NCBI RefSeq assembly: GCF_041102775.1
Contig: NZ_JBGCUO010000001.1
Coordinates: 1,860,001-1,924,000 of the forward strand
Reading direction: 5' to 3'
Length of the DNA: 64,000 nt
From: Alcanivorax sp. REN37
GTDB lineage: Bacteria > Pseudomonadota > Gammaproteobacteria > Pseudomonadales > Alcanivoracaceae
Under the pieces are notes generated by a model that worked only from the letters and a program-made list of their open reading frames with translations, did no database searches and was not told the origin of the DNA. The first letter of the stretch is position 1. Every line of letters begins with the position of its first letter. Of this stretch, positions 17,444 to 26,984 are shown piece after piece. The position numbers and the translations under genes are program-made.

Positions 17444-18522
17444 TCTGCGGCTACCTTCTGCAGTGCCTCCCCGACCCACTCTCGTCGCCAGCCGGTCAGG
17501 CGCGAGGGCAACTGGTCGGGATTGCGTGCCAGTGATTCCAGCCAGCGGCGGCGCACCAGCACATCGGTTTCAAGATCCAGTTTCTGTGCCATTTCTTCGG
17601 CGGCGGCGCGCAGGCGTTTTACCCGCGCCCGCTCTTCCGGCTCCGGGGGTCCCGGCAGCGCCGGGGGCGGCGTGTTGGCAGCGCTGTCGCGCAGCAGTGC
17701 CAGCAGTGTATGGCCATCGCGACGCACCACTGACGGGTGCACTCCCAATGGCTCCAATTGTGCCAGCGAAGTCGGTGCGCTCTGGCACAGTGCCAGCAGC
17801 ACCGGGTCCTTGAGCAAGAAGCTGCGCGGCAAGTCGCGGCTGCGCGCTTCGCGATCGCGCCAGGCCGCCACCGCTTCCAGATGCGCCAGCGGCACGCCGG
17901 TGATTCCTCCGGCGCCCTTCACTTGTTTCCACGCGTCCGGCAGAGGGGTCGCCGAAGGCACTGCATCCAGCATCGCCTGGCATTCTTCTTGCCACCACGC
18001 CAGCCGGCGCAGATCAGACAGGCGCTCGGTCAGGCCTTCGGCCAGCTGTGGCAGCCATACCACGTCGTCACGGGCGTAATCGAGCTGGCGGATGCTGAGC
18101 GGCCGGCGCAGCCAATCGGTGCGGGTAGCGTCTTTGGGCAGCTCCACCTCGAAGGTGTCCGCCACCAATCGCTGATAGCTCAATTGCAGGCTAGCGCCAC
18201 ACAGCGCAGCAGCCACCTGGGTATCGCGGATTTCACATGGCAAGACGCCGGTGAATACCCGGATCGCCTCGAGATCTTCGGAGCAGCCGTGCATCACCAA
18301 CGGGTGTTGGGTCAGCAGTTCGGTCAGCAGTGCATCACCTTTCAGCGCCGGCGCATCGATCAGATAGATGCGCCCGTCCACGTTCAGTTGCACCAGCGCC
18401 AGCTGCGGCCAAAAGGTGCGCTCGCGCATGAACTCGGTGTCCAGGTACAACGGCGCGGCCGCGGGCAGCTTGCCCAGATGCTGTGCCAGTTGCTCGCTGG
18501 TCTCGATCCACAGATAGGTCAT
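17440..18522 (-). CDS. rnd: Ribonuclease D
   Basis: 3'-5' exoribonuclease for tRNA 3'-end trimming, 360 residues. The DEDD exonuclease motif I appears as YLDTEFMRERTFWPQLALVQ, with D28 and E30. Later acidic motifs and the C-terminal HRDC region follow. The ATG at 18522 (MTYLWIE) matches family starts better than a TTG nine bases upstream. First gene of rnd-ycgL-ycgN. Confidence 0.93.
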   Translation of the reverse strand: MTYLWIETSEQLAQHLGKLPAAAPLYLDTEFMRERTFWPQLALVQLNVDGRIYLIDAPALKGDALLTELLTQHPLVMHGCSEDLEAIRVFTGVLPCEIRDTQVAAALCGASLQLSYQRLVADTFEVELPKDATRTDWLRRPLSIRQLDYARDDVVWLPQLAEGLTERLSDLRRLAWWQEECQAMLDAVPSATPLPDAWKQVKGAGGITGVPLAHLEAVAAWRDREARSRDLPRSFLLKDPVLLALCQSAPTSLAQLEPLGVHPSVVRRDGHTLLALLRDSAANTPPPALPGPPEPEERARVKRLRAAAEEMAQKLDLETDVLVRRRWLESLARNPDQLPSRLTGWRREWVGEALQKVAAE

Positions 18523-18650
18523 GGGGTGCAATTCCGGTCGGTTGTCGACCGGGCATTATAGAGACCTGCGTGCGCCGACGCACTGGAGCCAAGCCAACAG
18601 GGTGCTACCATGGCGGTTTAGTCCATGCCCTGCCCGTTCGAGGAGCCCCG

Positions 18651-19727
18651 ATGAGACTGCTGAAAATCCTGTTACTGCTGGTCGCACTGCTGGCCGCTGT
18701 CCTATTGTGGATGATGCGCCCCGGCGATCTGGACGCGGTCGGCTGGCAGGCGCCACCGGCCCAGCCATTGACCGGCGTACTGGCCGAAAACCAGCGCTTG
18801 GCCGATACCGCCCGTCTCGGTGACGGCGTGTTGGCCGGCCCGGAAGACGTGGTGGTAGACGCCGACGGCAACCTCTTCACCGGCACCGAGGACGGCCGCA
18901 TCATGCGCATCGACCGTCAGGGCGATACCAGCACCTTCGCCCGCACCGGCGGCCGCCCACTGGGATTGGCCTTCGCCCCGGACGGCCAACTGATCGTGGC
19001 CGACGCCTACAAAGGTGTGCTGTCGGTGTCCGCTAACGGTTCGGTGCAGACGCTGCTGGCCGAGGTCGGTGGCGCGCCGCTGAACTTCGCTGACGATGTG
19101 GTGGTCGACCGTGACGGCATTATCTATATCAGCGATGCCTCTACCCGCTTCGGCCTCGCCGAATTCAAGACCGACCTGATGGTCGGCCGTCCCTACGGCC
19201 GCGTCCTGCGCTTCGACCCGGTCAATGGTGACGTCCAAGTGCTGATGGACGGGCTCTATTTCGCTAACGGGGTCACGCTGTCACCGGAGCAAGACTTTTT
19301 GCTGGTCAACGAAACCTACCGTTACCGGGTACTGCGCTACTGGCTACGTGGCGAACGAGCGGGCCAGCACGAGGTGTTCAGCGACAATCTGCCCGGCTTC
19401 CCCGACAACATTTCCACCCGCCCGAATGGCGATGGCTACTGGGTGGCGCTGCCAAGCCGCCGTAATGCGGTGCTGGACCAAGTCGGTCATCTGCCGTGGA
19501 TGCGTAATTTGATCGCCAGGCTCCCGGCTGCGTTGCAGCCAGCAATCGAGCCATTTGCCCTAGTGGTGGCACTGGACAATGACGGCCGGCTGGTGGATGC
19601 ACCGATGGACCCGCAGGGCCGCCAAGTGTCCGGCCTCACTTCGGTGGTGGAGTACGACGGCGCCCTGTATCTCGGTGCGCTGCATGGCAGCGCCATCGGG
19701 CGTTGGCGACTGTCGCCGGCGCCCTGA
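18651..19727 (+). CDS. SMP-30/strictosidine synthase-like beta-propeller, membrane-anchored
   Basis: Product of 358 residues with an N-terminal hydrophobic anchor or signal (about 3-22) followed by a six-bladed propeller of the SMP-30/gluconolactonase/strictosidine synthase type. Visible are GPEDVVVDADGNLFTG, RPLGLAFAPDGQLIVAD, FADDVVVDRDGIIYISDAS and FANGVTLSPEQDFLLVNE. Such proteins hydrolyse lactones or esters; no substrate can be assigned. The ATG at 18651 follows AGGAG. The stop lies in the loop of a long hairpin. Confidence 0.85.
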   Translation: MRLLKILLLLVALLAAVLLWMMRPGDLDAVGWQAPPAQPLTGVLAENQRLADTARLGDGVLAGPEDVVVDADGNLFTGTEDGRIMRIDRQGDTSTFARTGGRPLGLAFAPDGQLIVADAYKGVLSVSANGSVQTLLAEVGGAPLNFADDVVVDRDGIIYISDASTRFGLAEFKTDLMVGRPYGRVLRFDPVNGDVQVLMDGLYFANGVTLSPEQDFLLVNETYRYRVLRYWLRGERAGQHEVFSDNLPGFPDNISTRPNGDGYWVALPSRRNAVLDQVGHLPWMRNLIARLPAALQPAIEPFALVVALDNDGRLVDAPMDPQGRQVSGLTSVVEYDGALYLGALHGSAIGRWRLSPAP

Positions 19728-19741
19728 GGGCCGGCGACAGT
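19709..19741 (+). terminator. Hairpin enclosing the stop codon of the propeller gene
   Basis: Perfect 12-bp stem, 19709-19720 with 19730-19741, and a 9-base loop containing the stop TGA at 19725-19727. No T-run follows. Possible mRNA-end stabiliser. Confidence 0.6.
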
Positions 19742-19796
19742 GCGGTTGGCTTCTGCTACCCTACGCGCGCTTTTTTGACTGTCACAGGACTTCGCT

Positions 19797-20549
19797 ATGA
19801 CCACCAAACTGGTATTGGTCCGCCACGGCCAAAGCCAATGGAACCAAGAAAACCGCTTCACCGGCTGGAAGGACGTGGACCTGACCGAACAGGGCCGTGC
19901 CGAAGCCGCCCGCGCTGCGGAGCTGCTGAAGGACGCCGGCTTCGAGTTCGACGTCGCCTATACCTCGGTGCTCAAGCGCGCCATCCGCACGCTGTGGACC
20001 ATCCTCGACGGCATGGATCAGATGTGGATCCCGGTCATCCGCAACTGGCGCCTGAACGAGCGCCACTACGGTGCCCTGCAGGGCCTGAACAAGGCCGAGA
20101 CCGCCGCCGAATACGGCGACGAGCAGGTGCTGATCTGGCGTCGCAGCTACGACATCCCGCCGCCGGCACTGGAGCTGTCCGACGAGCGTTGGGCCGGTAA
20201 CCAGCGCGTCTATCGTGACAACCTGACATCGGAACAGATCCCCCTGTCAGAAAGCCTGAAAGACACGGTGGCCCGCTTCGTGCCTTACTTCGAAGAAGAG
20301 ATCGCGCCCAAGATCCGCGCCGGCAAGCAAGTGCTGATCGTTGCCCACGGCAACAGCCTGCGTTCGCTGGTCAAGCACCTGGACGGTATCTCCGACGAAG
20401 ACATCCTCAAGCTCAACATTCCCACCGGCATCCCGTTGGTGTACGAGCTGGATGACAACCTGAAGCCGGTCCGCGACGCCTACTACTTGGGCGATGCTGA
20501 CGCAGCAGAAGCCGCTGCCGCAGCGGTAGCCAATCAGGGCAAAGCCTGA
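19797..20549 (+). CDS. gpmA: 2,3-bisphosphoglycerate-dependent phosphoglycerate mutase
   Basis: Glycolytic and gluconeogenic interconversion of 3- and 2-phosphoglycerate. The 250-residue product carries the phosphohistidine motif RHGQSQWN at 9-16 (H10) and [15 protein letters not shown] near the C-terminus, with second catalytic histidine in VAHGNS. Length matches dPGM. AGGA precedes the ATG. A GC-rich hairpin with CCCCGC/GCGGGG arms (about 20557-20580) follows the stop. Confidence 0.95.
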   Translation: MTTKLVLVRHGQSQWNQENRFTGWKDVDLTEQGRAEAARAAELLKDAGFEFDVAYTSVLKRAIRTLWTILDGMDQMWIPVIRNWRLNERHYGALQGLNKAETAAEYGDEQVLIWRRSYDIPPPALELSDERWAGNQRVYRDNLTSEQIPLSESLKDTVARFVPYFEEEIAPKIRAGKQVLIVAHGNSLRSLVKHLDGISDEDILKLNIPTGIPLVYELDDNLKPVRDAYYLGDADAAEAAAAAVANQGKA

Positions 20550-20698
20550 TGCCTCGGCGGGGTCACGTCCGTGGCCCCGCCCTTGCCACCACCCCGGTGG
20601 CACTTTCTCCCTTGCTGCCGGTCGATACAGACAACGCGGTGGCAGCGCCGCCGTCTTACACTGCACTGCAAAACAATAACGCTGATAAGGAATTCACC

Positions 20699-21712
20699 AT
20701 GAACGCTGCGCGTTTCCTGTTGCTGTCTGCCGGCCTCGCGCTGGCCGCCCCATTGCTCTCCACCCCCGCCATCGCGGCACCAAAACTTAAAGTCTGCGTG
20801 TGGGACATCGCCGGCAACGCCGGGCCCGCCATGCAAGCCATGCGTGAATGGCAGCTGGAAGCGGTCAGCTGGGGCCTGGAAGTAGAACTGCTGCCGCACA
20901 CCAACGAAGGCATTGCCGCCGAAGAACTGAAGTCCAACCAATGTGACGCCACGCTGATGACCGGCATCCGCGCGCGCCAGTTCAACAAGTACACCGGCAG
21001 CCTCGACTCCATTGGCAGCATCCCCGATGACGCCCATTTCCGCACCGCCATGCAGGTGCTGTCGCATCCGCAGTCTGCTGCACGCATGATCCAGGGGCCT
21101 TATACCGTCATGGGCGTCGCCCCGGCCGGTGCCGCTTACATCTTCGTTAACGACCGCAACATCAACACGCTGGCCAAGGCCGCTGGCAAGAAAGTAGCGG
21201 TGCTGGAGTACGACCCGACCCAAGCACAACTGGTGGCCCAGGTTGGCGCCACACCGGTGGCCTCCGACATCACCAACTTCTCCTCGCGCTTTAATAATGG
21301 CCAGGTCGACGTGATTGCCTCACCGTTGGTAGCCTACGGCGCGCTGGAGCTGTACCGCGGTTTGGCACCCAACGGCGCCATCATCAACTACCCGCTAATG
21401 CAGATCACGCTGCAGCTGGTCGGCCGCAGCGACAAGTTCTCACCGGAGATCGCGCAGAAATCACGCGAATACTTCTTCAACAACCTGGCCCGCATCCAGC
21501 AGCAGTTGTCGAAGGAAGCCGAACGCGTTGATCCAAAGTGGTTCCAGGACATTCCCGCTGCGGACAAGCAGGAATACGAGATCATGATGCAGGAAGCCCG
21601 CGTGCAACTGCGCAACACCGGGCACTACGATGCTGACATGATGAGCCTGCTGCACCGCATCCGCTGCCGCGTCGACGGCGCCCGCAGCGAATGCACTGAC
21701 CCGGTGGAGTAA
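20699..21712 (+). CDS. Periplasmic putative solute-binding protein, paralogue 4 (TRAP-like, orphan)
   Basis: Short form of the family, 337 residues, signal peptide to about A26-A27, core from C33 (VCVWDIAG). The conserved cysteines are C33, C82, C323 and C332. Blocks TNEGIAAEELK, ARQFNKYTGSLDSIGS and GAAYIFVNDRN match paralogues 1 and 3. It lies about 7.6 kb from the permeases with no transporter gene beside it, so it may share those permeases. The internal ATG at 20699 with AAGGA upstream yields the signal peptide; the longest frame would add 50 residues without signal character. Confidence 0.87.
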   Translation: MNAARFLLLSAGLALAAPLLSTPAIAAPKLKVCVWDIAGNAGPAMQAMREWQLEAVSWGLEVELLPHTNEGIAAEELKSNQCDATLMTGIRARQFNKYTGSLDSIGSIPDDAHFRTAMQVLSHPQSAARMIQGPYTVMGVAPAGAAYIFVNDRNINTLAKAAGKKVAVLEYDPTQAQLVAQVGATPVASDITNFSSRFNNGQVDVIASPLVAYGALELYRGLAPNGAIINYPLMQITLQLVGRSDKFSPEIAQKSREYFFNNLARIQQQLSKEAERVDPKWFQDIPAADKQEYEIMMQEARVQLRNTGHYDADMMSLLHRIRCRVDGARSECTDPVE

Positions 21713-21718
21713 GCACGA

Positions 21719-21744
21719 CGGCGCCGGGCAAGTGTCCGGCGCCG
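21719..21744 (+). terminator. GC-rich hairpin after binding protein 4
   Basis: Perfect 9-bp stem CGGCGCCGG/CCGGCGCCG with an 8-base loop, 6 bases after the stop. No long T-run. Confidence 0.55.
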
Positions 21745-21861
21745 CTGCAGTAAAATTGTTCCTCCTTGCGGTGCCGCCCGGCGCCAGTGGTTGCAGCGCA
21801 ACCGCGCTCAGGCTAGCTTGAAAAGGCCTGACGACAGACAGCTGCAGCAAGGAGGGTCATC

Positions 21862-22551
21862 ATGCCCAATGTGCATACGAAAGCTTCTCAGGGTTCCCCG
21901 TCCCCGGCCAAAGTGGTGTCGCTCGACGAACGCCGCCAACGCCGCCAGCCTCAATCACCCCACTACCTGCGCCTGTCACCAGAACACGACGGCATCGAGA
22001 TTCTCTACTCCAATCACCGGTTCCCAGACCAGCTCTTCTCACTGCGAGCGCTTGCGTGGGCGCTGAAAAGCGATGGGGAGGTGGTGGCGTTAGTGCCGTG
22101 GCTGACACAGCTCACCAGCGCCCCGGAACTGACCCGGCCTATGGAAGCTGAATGGGTCGGCTACCGGCTGCCAGACAGCGATTATTTCTTCACCGAGGCA
22201 CCGGAACACAAGGTGCGCGAGCTGGAAGCGGCCCGCAGCGTATTCGGCGCTGACATCCACCAGCAGATCCCCGACACCATCGGCACTCACGCCGTGTTCT
22301 CCGAAGACAATCTGCACACCCTGCAATTGGCTGAGGTGGTGGCGTGGGAACTGGACGAGAGCGGCATCCACCCGATGATCGCAGATGAGGACCAAGTGAC
22401 CCGCACGCCCATTCTGCCCCACGATCCGTGCTTGGTACGGGCAGACAGCGACCCGTCATTCCGCTACTTCTTCCAGCACGGGATTGCCAATCGCATCAAA
22501 GACCAGGACCCGGAGGCACTGGCAGCGGTGGCGATGCTCTGCAGCGAATAA
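21862..22551 (+). CDS. Conserved-looking hypothetical protein
   Basis: Soluble, acidic 229-residue protein with no signal peptide or membrane segment. A basic QRRQPQS patch lies near the N-terminus, and several tryptophans (RALAWAL, VPWLTQ, AEWVGY, VVAWEL) lie in the body. A very strong ribosome site, AAGGAGG, precedes the ATG, and codon usage matches the neighbours, so it is a real gene. I do not recognise the family. It is monocistronic between an orphan binding protein and tusA. Confidence 0.75.
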   Translation: MPNVHTKASQGSPSPAKVVSLDERRQRRQPQSPHYLRLSPEHDGIEILYSNHRFPDQLFSLRALAWALKSDGEVVALVPWLTQLTSAPELTRPMEAEWVGYRLPDSDYFFTEAPEHKVRELEAARSVFGADIHQQIPDTIGTHAVFSEDNLHTLQLAEVVAWELDESGIHPMIADEDQVTRTPILPHDPCLVRADSDPSFRYFFQHGIANRIKDQDPEALAAVAMLCSE

Positions 22552-22605
22552 ACCAATCTGTTACAAAGACGCCAAGCGAATGATTTAAAAGGGTAAAAAT
22601 GAAGT

Positions 22606-22640
22606 GATGGCAACCATAGCGGCTTGCTATGGTTGCCATC
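22606..22640. repeat. Perfect 15-bp inverted repeat with 5-base loop
   Basis: GATGGCAACCATAGC, then GGCTT, then its exact complement. It lies 55 bases after the hypothetical gene. No T-run follows, so it is not a standard terminator. Confidence 0.85.
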
Positions 22641-22679
22641 GTGTGAATGGCGCTTCTTCTTTGACCAAAGAGCTATTAG

Positions 22680-22693
22680 GATATGCGCATATC
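22680..22693. promoter_or_regulatory. Perfect 14-bp palindrome, possible operator
   Basis: GATATGCGCATATC is self-complementary and is flanked by TTAG on the left and GCCTAA on the right, extending imperfect symmetry. It lies between the hypothetical gene and tusA. Function inferred only from symmetry. Confidence 0.4.
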
Positions 22694-22780
22694 GCCTAAC
22701 GGCTAATCTATTTCACCCGGCGCTCACCGCCACTTCTCAGCGCTCGAACTGACAGGATGTCACGACGAGCGCTTTTGTTT

Positions 22781-23032
22781 TCAGCCGCCTTTCTTGCGCA
22801 CCCAATAACGGTATAGCGCGCCATCTTGGTCGCGATATTCCAGCGTATGGCCGAGGAATTGGCAGAACTTGGGAATATCCCGCTCGGTGGACGGATCTGT
22901 GGCCACCACCTCCAAGACCTCCCCCGGCGCCATGTCGCGCACCTTACTGTGCAGCAGCATCACCGGTTCCGGGCACAGTAAGCCGCGGGCGTCCAGTTGG
23001 TGGTCGGCAGCGGGTATCGAATCAGCACTCAT
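22781..23032 (-). CDS. tusA: Sulfur carrier protein TusA
   Basis: 83-residue sulfurtransferase relay protein. The family motif ARGLLCPEPVM carries the persulfide cysteine C20. It passes sulfur from cysteine desulfurase toward tRNA 2-thiouridine synthesis or other sulfur acceptors. Length and motif are typical. It follows purU by 39 bases on the same strand. Confidence 0.93.
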   Translation of the reverse strand: MSADSIPAADHQLDARGLLCPEPVMLLHSKVRDMAPGEVLEVVATDPSTERDIPKFCQFLGHTLEYRDQDGALYRYWVRKKGG

Positions 23033-23071
23033 CAGTCAACGCTCACCAAGCGGGCGCTGGCCCGCCGCAAT

Positions 23072-23951
<880 letters not shown>

Positions 23952-23962
<11 letters not shown>

Positions 23963-24965
23963 AGTGTTCTCTCCGATACACGGACGGCGTCTTGCCGGTC
24001 CATTTCTTGAATGCACGGTGGAATGAGCTGGCTTCGCTGAAGCCCATCAGCAAGGCGATCTCGTCAATCGACAACTCTGCTTTTGACAGGTAATACACGG
24101 ACGCATCTTTGCGGATCGAATCCTTGATTTCCTGGTAGCTGGTATTGCCGTCTTTCAAACGCCGGCGCAAGGTTTGCGGCGTCATGTTGAGCTTCTCACA
24201 GATCTCGGAAAAATCCGGAAAACTGTTGCCGTATTCATTAGAAATAATGGTGCGAATCTGCGCTGGCAAGCCAACATTATGCACATTGTCGTCCATCAAC
24301 TGAGCGAGCGAATCGCGCAGGAAGCGAGACAGCGACAACTGGTTCTGCACCAGCGGCAGCTCCAAGCATTCCGCCGCAAACACCATGCGGTTGTGCGGCT
24401 GGTCGAACTCCACCGGTGCGGTGAAGGTGGAACGGAATTCACCTTCTGGCGCATGGCGGGAAAAATCGAACTCCACCCGCTGGGCCTGCAGGCCCTTGCC
24501 CACCAGCCAACTCATGAAGCGCAGCGACAGGAACAGCCAAGCGTCCACAATCACTTCGCGGAAATCCAACCGCGGGCTGGCATCCACTTGCAGCCAAGCG
24601 TGCTCGCCCTGCTGTTCCAGACTCACCCGCACATCGAGATCAAACAGATCATAAAAGCGCGTGCCGCGCTCGATGGCATGGCCCAAGGTCGGGCAGTTGA
24701 TCACCGCGTGGGCCATCATGCTGAACGTGCCTGGTTTGGACTTACGCCCCTGACCGAAGCCGAGGAATTCATCTTGGGTCTGGCGCATCACCTCCATCAT
24801 CAGGCGGATAAACGCCGCCTGCTCGATGCGCGCCGCCGGATCATCCAACACCCGGCGCGGAATGTCGGCCGCTTCCAGCAACTGCGGGATCGAGGCACCG
24901 CCCCGGGCCGCAGCCTGCAGCACCCGGATCACCCGATCGATGGCAATGGTCTTCCGATTGATCAT
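23952..24965 (-). CDS. AraC-family transcriptional regulator
   Basis: 337 residues: an N-terminal arabinose-binding-like ligand domain as in the OruR/ArgR-type AraC regulators, and a C-terminal double HTH (about 240-330) with LNMTPQTLRRRLKDG and IDEIALLMGFSEASSFHRAFKKWTG. It is transcribed divergently from the acyl-CoA dehydrogenase at 25185, with 219 bases between, so control of that gene is likely but inferred. The ATG at 24965 removes an upstream arginine-rich stretch of 21 residues. Confidence 0.9.
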
Positions 24966-25184
24966 GCGTACGACAACCTTGCTCGGCCTGCGCCGCTTGC
25001 TGTTCCCCGATGGACTGCTATACAGCACCGCTGCACGGCAACAGCGCCGGCGCAGCGCGGCACATGATAATAAATGTCAGAGCCGTTGGCACTTTGCGCC
25101 ATTGAGCCTGTTTCACCCTGTTTCCAATAATGGCTGGCAGGTCCTCCCGGGACGCCAAGCGCCCATAATCTAATGGAGCTCAGG

Positions 25185-26312
25185 ATGAAGCGCACTCACT
25201 ACCAACAAGAACATGACATCTTTCGCGACAGCTTCCGCCAGTTCTGTCAGCAGGAGGTCAAGCCGCACCAAGAGCGCTGGATCGAAGCCGGCATCGTTGA
25301 TCGCGAAGTGTGGGAGAAAGCCGGCAGCCAGGGTTTCCTGGCACCGTTCGTCGAGGAAGAGTACGGCGGCCTCGGCCTCACTGACTTCCGCTATTCACAA
25401 ATCATGATTGAGGAGCTGGCCCGTGCCGGCGCCTCCGGTTTTGCGCTCAGTCTGCACAACGACATTATTGCGCCCTACCTGCACAGCTACGGCACCGCCG
25501 AACAAAAAGCCCGCTTCCTGCCGGGTGTGGTGAGCGGCAAGACCATCCTTGCCATCGCCATGACCGAACCCGGCACCGGCTCTGATCTGCAAGCCATCAA
25601 AACCACGCTTGACGACCGCGGCGATCATTACGTGCTCAACGGCTCCAAGACGTTCATCTCTAACGGCATTCTCAGCGATCTGGTGATCGTTGCCGGCAAA
25701 GCGCCGGAAGGGATCACGTTGGTGCTGGTGGAGCGTGGCATGGAGGGCTTCAGCCGCGGCCGCAACCTGAAAAAAATGGGCATGAAAGCGCAGGACACCG
25801 CCGAGTTGTTCTTCGAAGACGTCAAGGTGCCGAAGCAAAATGTGCTCGGCCAGCCAGGCATGGGCTTTGCCTATCTGATGCAAAAGCTGGCCCAAGAGCG
25901 ACTGGTGTGCGCGGTGGGCGCCGTGGCCGCCTCGTGGTTTGCGTTCGATGAAACCCTGCGCTATGTGCAAGAACGCACCGCGTTCGGGCGCCCGATTGGC
26001 AAATTCCAAAACACCCGCTTCAAGATGGCGGAGATGAAAACCGAGATCACCATCGGTCAGACCTTCGTCGACAGCCTGGCGGCAAAGCTAATGAACGGCG
26101 ACATCACCCCGGACGAAGCTTGCATGGCCAAGTACTGGACCACTGACCTGCTCAACCGAGTGGTGGACGAAGGCGTGCAACTACACGGGGGCTACGGCTT
26201 TATGGATGAGTACCCGATCTGCCGCGCCTATCAGGATGCGCGCATTACGCGCATCTTCGCCGGCACCAACGAGATCATGAAGGAAGTGATCGGCCGCGCC
26301 ATGGGCCTGTAA
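25185..26312 (+). CDS. Acyl-CoA dehydrogenase, LCAD/IVD-type active site
   Basis: FAD enzyme for alpha,beta-dehydrogenation of acyl-CoA, 375 residues. Visible are AIAMTEPGTGSD, DARITRIFAGTNEIMKEVIG and GGYGFMDEYPICR. The usual MCAD catalytic Glu position in YEGT is Ala here (IFAGT). Instead E238 in LAQERLV aligns with the base used by long-chain and isovaleryl-CoA dehydrogenases. GGAG lies 6 bases before the ATG at 25185; the ATG at 25173 has none. Chain-length preference cannot be read. A GC hairpin follows the stop. Confidence 0.93.
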   Translation: MKRTHYQQEHDIFRDSFRQFCQQEVKPHQERWIEAGIVDREVWEKAGSQGFLAPFVEEEYGGLGLTDFRYSQIMIEELARAGASGFALSLHNDIIAPYLHSYGTAEQKARFLPGVVSGKTILAIAMTEPGTGSDLQAIKTTLDDRGDHYVLNGSKTFISNGILSDLVIVAGKAPEGITLVLVERGMEGFSRGRNLKKMGMKAQDTAELFFEDVKVPKQNVLGQPGMGFAYLMQKLAQERLVCAVGAVAASWFAFDETLRYVQERTAFGRPIGKFQNTRFKMAEMKTEITIGQTFVDSLAAKLMNGDITPDEACMAKYWTTDLLNRVVDEGVQLHGGYGFMDEYPICRAYQDARITRIFAGTNEIMKEVIGRAMGL

Positions 26313-26319
26313 GCAATGA

Positions 26320-26342
26320 CCGCCGGGCGCCCTGCCCGGCGG
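26320..26342 (+). terminator. Hairpin after acyl-CoA dehydrogenase
   Basis: Perfect 9-bp stem CCGCCGGGC/GCCCGGCGG with a 5-base loop, starting 8 bases after the stop. TTTT occurs further downstream at 26357-26360. Confidence 0.55.
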
Positions 26343-26432
26343 CCATGCCGCCGTCATTTTTAGCGCCCTTTTGTTGGCGATTCCCGTATCATTGACTGCC
26401 TTGTTTTCATCTCTCCGACACAAGGTGGCCCC

Positions 26433-26984
26433 ATGACCGAACCGCTTTCCGATCTTTACCGCAGTGTGCTCAGCCAACTCGGCGAAGACCCCGGCCGCGA
26501 GGGGCTGCTCGACACCCCTAAGCGGGTGGCAAAAGCCATGCAGTTTCTCACCCAAGGACAGCATCAACGCGTCGAAGACGTGGTCAATGGTGCCGTGTTC
26601 AGCTCCGACAATGACGAAATGGTGTTGGTGAAGAACATCGAGTTCTACTCGCTGTGCGAACACCACATGCTGCCGTTCTTCGGCACCTGCCACATTGCCT
26701 ATCTGCCACGCGGCAAAGTGCTGGGGTTATCAAAATTCGCCCGCGTGCTGGACGTCTACGCCCGCCGCCTGCAGATTCAGGAAAACCTCACACTGCAAGT
26801 GGCGCAGGCCATCCAAGACATCACCGACGCCCGTGGCGTTGGCGTGGTGATCGAAGCCCAGCACCTGTGCATGATGATGCGCGGTGTGGAGAAGCAGCGC
26901 TCCGCCACCACCACCTCGGTGATGCTCGGCACCTTCCGTGAATCCAGCGCCACGCGCGCAGAATTCATGTCGCTGATTCGCTAA
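26433..26984 (+). CDS. folE: GTP cyclohydrolase I
   Basis: First step of tetrahydrofolate synthesis: GTP to dihydroneopterin triphosphate. The 183-residue product has the zinc ligands C75 and H78 in CEHHMLPF and C146 in [10 protein letters not shown], and the GLSKFAR motif. AAGGTGGCCCC precedes the ATG. The gene end overlaps the convergent amidohydrolase by 4 bases. Confidence 0.95.
   Translation: MTEPLSDLYRSVLSQLGEDPGREGLLDTPKRVAKAMQFLTQGQHQRVEDVVNGAVFSSDNDEMVLVKNIEFYSLCEHHMLPFFGTCHIAYLPRGKVLGLSKFARVLDVYARRLQIQENLTLQVAQAIQDITDARGVGVVIEAQHLCMMMRGVEKQRSATTTSVMLGTFRESSATRAEFMSLIR

Noticed and set aside
22606-22640. CRISPR repeat or classical terminator
   Set aside because: A single inverted repeat with no spaced copies and no T-run; kept as an unexplained repeat instead.
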